Shown here piece after piece: positions 61,501-64,000 of a DNA stretch of 64,000 nucleotides. The first letter of the stretch is position 1, and each line of letters opens with the position of its first letter. Position numbers and translations under genes: made by a program. The notes beneath the pieces were generated by a model, which saw only the letters and a program-made list of their open reading frames with translations, was not told the origin of the DNA and did not search any database. The stretch spans positions 27,310,885-27,374,884 of the forward strand of contig NC_136003.1 in assembly GCF_048128805.1 (NCBI RefSeq), written 5' to 3'. The stretch comes from Centroberyx gerrardi. Taxonomy: Eukaryota; Chordata; Actinopteri; Beryciformes; Berycidae.

Positions 61501-61612
61501 TTCTTGGCCAGGTCCATGGCTTCAGTGTGGCTGCGGGTCAGGGGATTGACTGAGTAGCCCTTTGACAGATCCATAGCCATAGGAGATGGATCCTGAGAGG
61601 ACACTTCCATCA
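58504..61612 (-). CDS. Short TCF20/RAI1-family protein with extended PHD finger (C-terminal end unresolved)
   Basis: Exons are 61612-59499 (ATG at 61610-61608, 704 codons), 59397-59304 and 58553-58504, in consistent phase (0, then 1, then 0), so 752 residues are read. Family marks are an Arg/Lys-rich stretch, the block PEIKLKYASF, the first zinc-knuckle CCLCG (572-576), LGDLHGPYYP (585-594), HEDCGIWSAGVFLVRGKLYG (674-693), then CSTCQQTGAIMGC, CPRNYHYRC and NFSMRCPEHK. Together these form the extended PHD (ePHD) finger that in TCF20 and RAI1 binds nucleosomes. Those proteins are about 1,900 residues long, so this one is much shorter at the N terminus. Three SUMO-interaction-like motifs (DVIFLV, IVLLSD, DVIEVS; 158-266) sit in acidic Ser-rich sequence. 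A nuclear role is inferred. Gene name unknown: a third fish paralogue is likely. Confidence 0.82.
58670..58726. repeat. Perfect 26-bp inverted repeat (hairpin), 5-base loop
   Basis: The arm aaagatgcagcattttcaac (plus atcatt) is followed by gtgat and its exact reverse complement. It lies in the intron between the last two recognised exons of the TCF20-like gene. Confidence 0.92.
58914..59281. mobile_element. Tc1-like element, internally deleted copy, in an intron of the TCF20-like gene
   Basis: It has the same ends (ctaccaatcaaaagtttgga, ccaaacttctaactggtag) and flanking interior as 54102-55142, but jumps straight from 'gaagttgatcctatgt' to 'gaatttctttcc', missing about 675 bp that includes the minisatellite. 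The right tip lies about 22 bp from the exon donor at 59303. Confidence 0.75.
59304..59397 (-). CDS. TCF20-like gene, ePHD exon 2
   Basis: Acceptor ctcctcttttcag, donor G|GTACAG. It encodes VCSTCQQTGAIMGCFQKGCP and then RNYHYRCATQS, the core zinc ligands of the PHD part. A Tc1-like remnant ends only about 22 bp past its donor. Confidence 0.85.
59499..61612 (-). CDS. TCF20-like gene, large coding exon
   Basis: Acceptor gatatttttcacag ends at 61613; the ATG follows two bases later. Because the acceptor lies there, the reading frame visible further upstream is intronic. The donor is ACA|GTGAGT at 59499/59498. The exon carries the acidic SUMO-interaction-like region, the basic region and the first half of the ePHD finger. 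Confidence 0.85.
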
Positions 61613-62089
61613 CTGTGAAAAATATCACATATGGACATTACTATTACAGACAATGTTTTCCCCATTTAAAACCAGTGCTCCACAAAGCATTAAAGCATCA
61701 CATTAAAAGCTTACATAGCATCACATCGTGCATCCAGTAACTGTTACTGTAACAGAAAATGTAACCAGGGTTGTAACTAATAACTCTGAAGTGCTGTGGA
61801 TCTAAATCGGATTTCAAAAGTTAAAACTACTGGTAATCTTACCCCCGAGGGTGCCAGCAGTGTTGGTGTTTGACCCCAGTGCTCAAAGTGCTGGCTGAGG
61901 ATGACACTTCTTGCAAACAATTCGGGTAGCTGCGTTAGCTAACACACCTATTCAGGCCCATCAGGACTGGATGTAAACAAAAGCAGCGACAGCCCGAGTT
62001 CATGCTAGCAGGCTAGCTAACGTTAGCAAGCTCATGTTATTTCTAGATATAGACGACGTGCACCTCAACGGCCAGATAGATAAACATTT

Positions 62090-62215
62090 TCCTTAAGTGT
62101 AGCTAAGCAATTAGAGTCCATACTCTTGGTATTTTAAAGTTGTCATCATGGATACCCTCTTCCTAGTAGCGTCAAGCCAACCGGAGATAGCGACAATAAG
62201 GCCGGAAGTACGCAA
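62090..62215 (-). promoter_or_regulatory. Likely promoter and 5' UTR start of the TCF20-like gene
   Basis: The ETS/GABP motif CCGGAAGT lies at 62202-62209 (ACTTCCGG on the gene strand), in a TATA-less, moderately CpG-rich stretch about 0.6 kb upstream of the coding exon's acceptor. Such motifs mark housekeeping-type chromatin-gene promoters. The 5' non-coding exon and its donor are not resolved; candidates are GAG|GTGCAC and AGG|GTATCC between 62060 and 62160. Confidence 0.4.
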
Positions 62216-64000
62216 TTTGCCTTCAATATAAAAGCTTCACGAGGCTTTACACTAATCTCCTAGCAACCCGTGGCTGGGCCATCGTAAAGGTCCAGTGGAG
62301 AACTGGCTGTGGTCCATTCAGTAATGTTTCAAGTAGAAGTGAACGGTCTGATAATGTAGATTAATTTCCAAATGTAGAACACTGACACATTAAACTGTCT
62401 TGTCTTTAGCCCCAGCCTCTACTCCAATAAGCACTACAAGTTGTAACGTTAGTTTGAGAAGTGAGCTTGCTTGACCTAAACAATCAGTTGGTCTTTTGTG
62501 GCTTTGTTAACCAATCAGCAAGCTAATAAGCTAGTAGCAAGCCAACAAATCAAGTACTGTTAAATGTTAACATGCGACTACCTATTAATGTAACATTAGC
62601 TATTGTGCAAATCAGATACTATAGTAACAAGACTACGTTACCTGACACCATGGTTAACTAGTGAATTAACAAGCTAACATTATGCTAACACAGATTTGAT
62701 CAGGTGCATCAGTGACAAAAAAGTGTTCAGCCAAAGTAGCACAGAAGTTAACCGTTAACGTTACTTACTGTTGTTGAGGAAGCAGTTAGAAATGCAGTCA
62801 GCTGAACTCAGCCGATATGACTGCCAGAGGACAGCCTTTTGTTATCTGAAAAGCCTTTATTACCCTGTTTATTTTATATATAAAATAAAAAAAAACGTTA
62901 CAAGCGTTCGTCAATTCGGGCTTTTATTTTGAACGGTGTGATCGGAAGTACTTATTATTCTGTGTAACTTGACACTGGTCTTCCTCCTCCAGAGGGTGGA
63001 GCACACTTCAGCCAGCTGAATACAAGGGTTTCTGGAATATTATCTCGCTGCCCACTAACAAGATATCAGATTAACTTGACTGTATGAACTGTACGCTAAT
63101 ATACCGACTGCTAACAGTGTCGATTCAGAATCTGCTTCCATTACGGTTCATTGACATGACCAACCATGCGACTGTCCAATGGTAGCTCAGAAACCTGTAG
63201 CCTACAGAGGACAATATAAAAGATAAGAACACAACAGTAATGTCCAAAAGTGCCATTTAATGAAAAAATCCATTTAGGAGAAAAGCACTGAATTGCACAA
63301 ATATAAATGACAGTTTGTGTATGACAGTGTCATCTGCCAGTTATAGACTACCAGAAAGGTTTAAAAAATGAGTTCAATTTAAAAAATGAAATTTATATAA
63401 AAGAACTGAACATGAACAGTATAACAACACATACAGCATGTATCACCTTTAGGGAAAATGATGAGGAAGGAAAACTAGATATGTGATGTATAAAAGACAT
63501 GTAATCTTGCTCCTGAATGACTCTAATTAAATATAATGTCATACTGTAAAGGTAAGACAAATAAAATAAAAGATAGATCTATTACAATGACAAAATAAGT
63601 GTGTCTTACACAGCTGTACAAACTGCATTTTATACAACATTGTGGGCTACAGTTTTGCAGTTTGGATTTCCTAGGCAAAGAATGCTTCTGTGGCAAAAAA
63701 TGTCTTTTTTTTAAATCTATTCTGATTATTTATGAAGTATTTTCTTTAACGATGATGTTTGATTGTTGCATTCAGCAGACACACAAAAGAAAAATAATCT
63801 AACTGTCAGTTACTAATACCAGAATTTGTGCAGTTTTTTCCATCAAATAAACAGTAACCAAAGCAATGAATTTAAATCACAAACACCATTTATCAGTTAG
63901 GTAAAGGCTAATATTTGGTATGGTAGACATGACAGATAACAGGTAAAACAGCACTGAGAGGCCAAAACCTTGAACAGGAGTGTGGGATGGGATCGCAGAT
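62216..64000. other. Right end of window, no gene seen
   Basis: AT-rich sequence with no supported exon. About 62350-62460 is a diverged repeat related to about 44900-45000. A second GGAAGT motif lies near 62945. The last 700 bp could be a 3' UTR of a neighbour outside the window; this is a guess. Confidence 0.35.

Overview
The window is vertebrate nuclear DNA, almost certainly from a teleost fish. It shows small GT-AG exons in long AT-rich introns, many (CA)n/(CT)n microsatellites, a dense load of short terminal-inverted-repeat (TIR) elements and Tc1-like relics of the kind common in fish, and vertebrate gene families. The species cannot be told from the sequence. Nothing prokaryotic or viral was seen. 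All genes are multi-exon, so open reading frames alone mislead; exon ends given here come from splice sites whose phases agree from exon to exon.

Layout. (1) 1-14.4 kb, + strand: the last eight exons of a RADIL-type gene (end of the dilute/DIL domain, a linker, a C-terminal PDZ domain), then its 3' UTR. (2) 15.58-18.7 kb, - strand, tail to tail with RADIL: the 3' exons of a gene I cannot name, with two degenerate EF-hand-like motifs, a CxxC motif and a conserved-looking C-terminal domain ending in a CPxLxC motif. Its 5' part is unresolved; one further candidate exon lies near 22.0 kb and a CpG-rich block near 24.0-24.3 kb. (3) 24.4-35.5 kb: no supported gene; repeats, a decayed THAP-domain copy and a 57-bp minisatellite. 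(4) 35.5-50.1 kb, + strand: sbk1 (SH3-binding-domain kinase 1), with a GC-rich promoter and non-coding exon 1, a 7.3-kb first intron, three coding exons giving 398 residues, and a long 3' UTR. (5) 50.1-57 kb: no supported gene, but a well-formed TATA promoter at 50.50 kb with no recognisable coding gene behind it, plus several transposon relics. (6) About 57-62.2 kb, - strand: a short TCF20/RAI1-family chromatin-reader gene (704-residue main exon plus two exons completing the extended PHD finger), with a likely ETS-motif promoter near 62.2 kb; its last exon is uncertain. (7) 62.2-64 kb: no gene seen.

The genes do not form a pathway. RADIL is a Rap effector in cell adhesion, SBK1 a serine/threonine kinase, and the TCF20-like protein a predicted nuclear reader. 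The most noteworthy items are the unnamed EF-hand/CxxC gene, the short TCF20/RAI1 paralogue with three SUMO-interaction-like motifs, the orphan TATA promoter, and a rich set of non-autonomous transposons, including a 617-bp element with 67-bp perfect inverted repeats flanked by TTAA.
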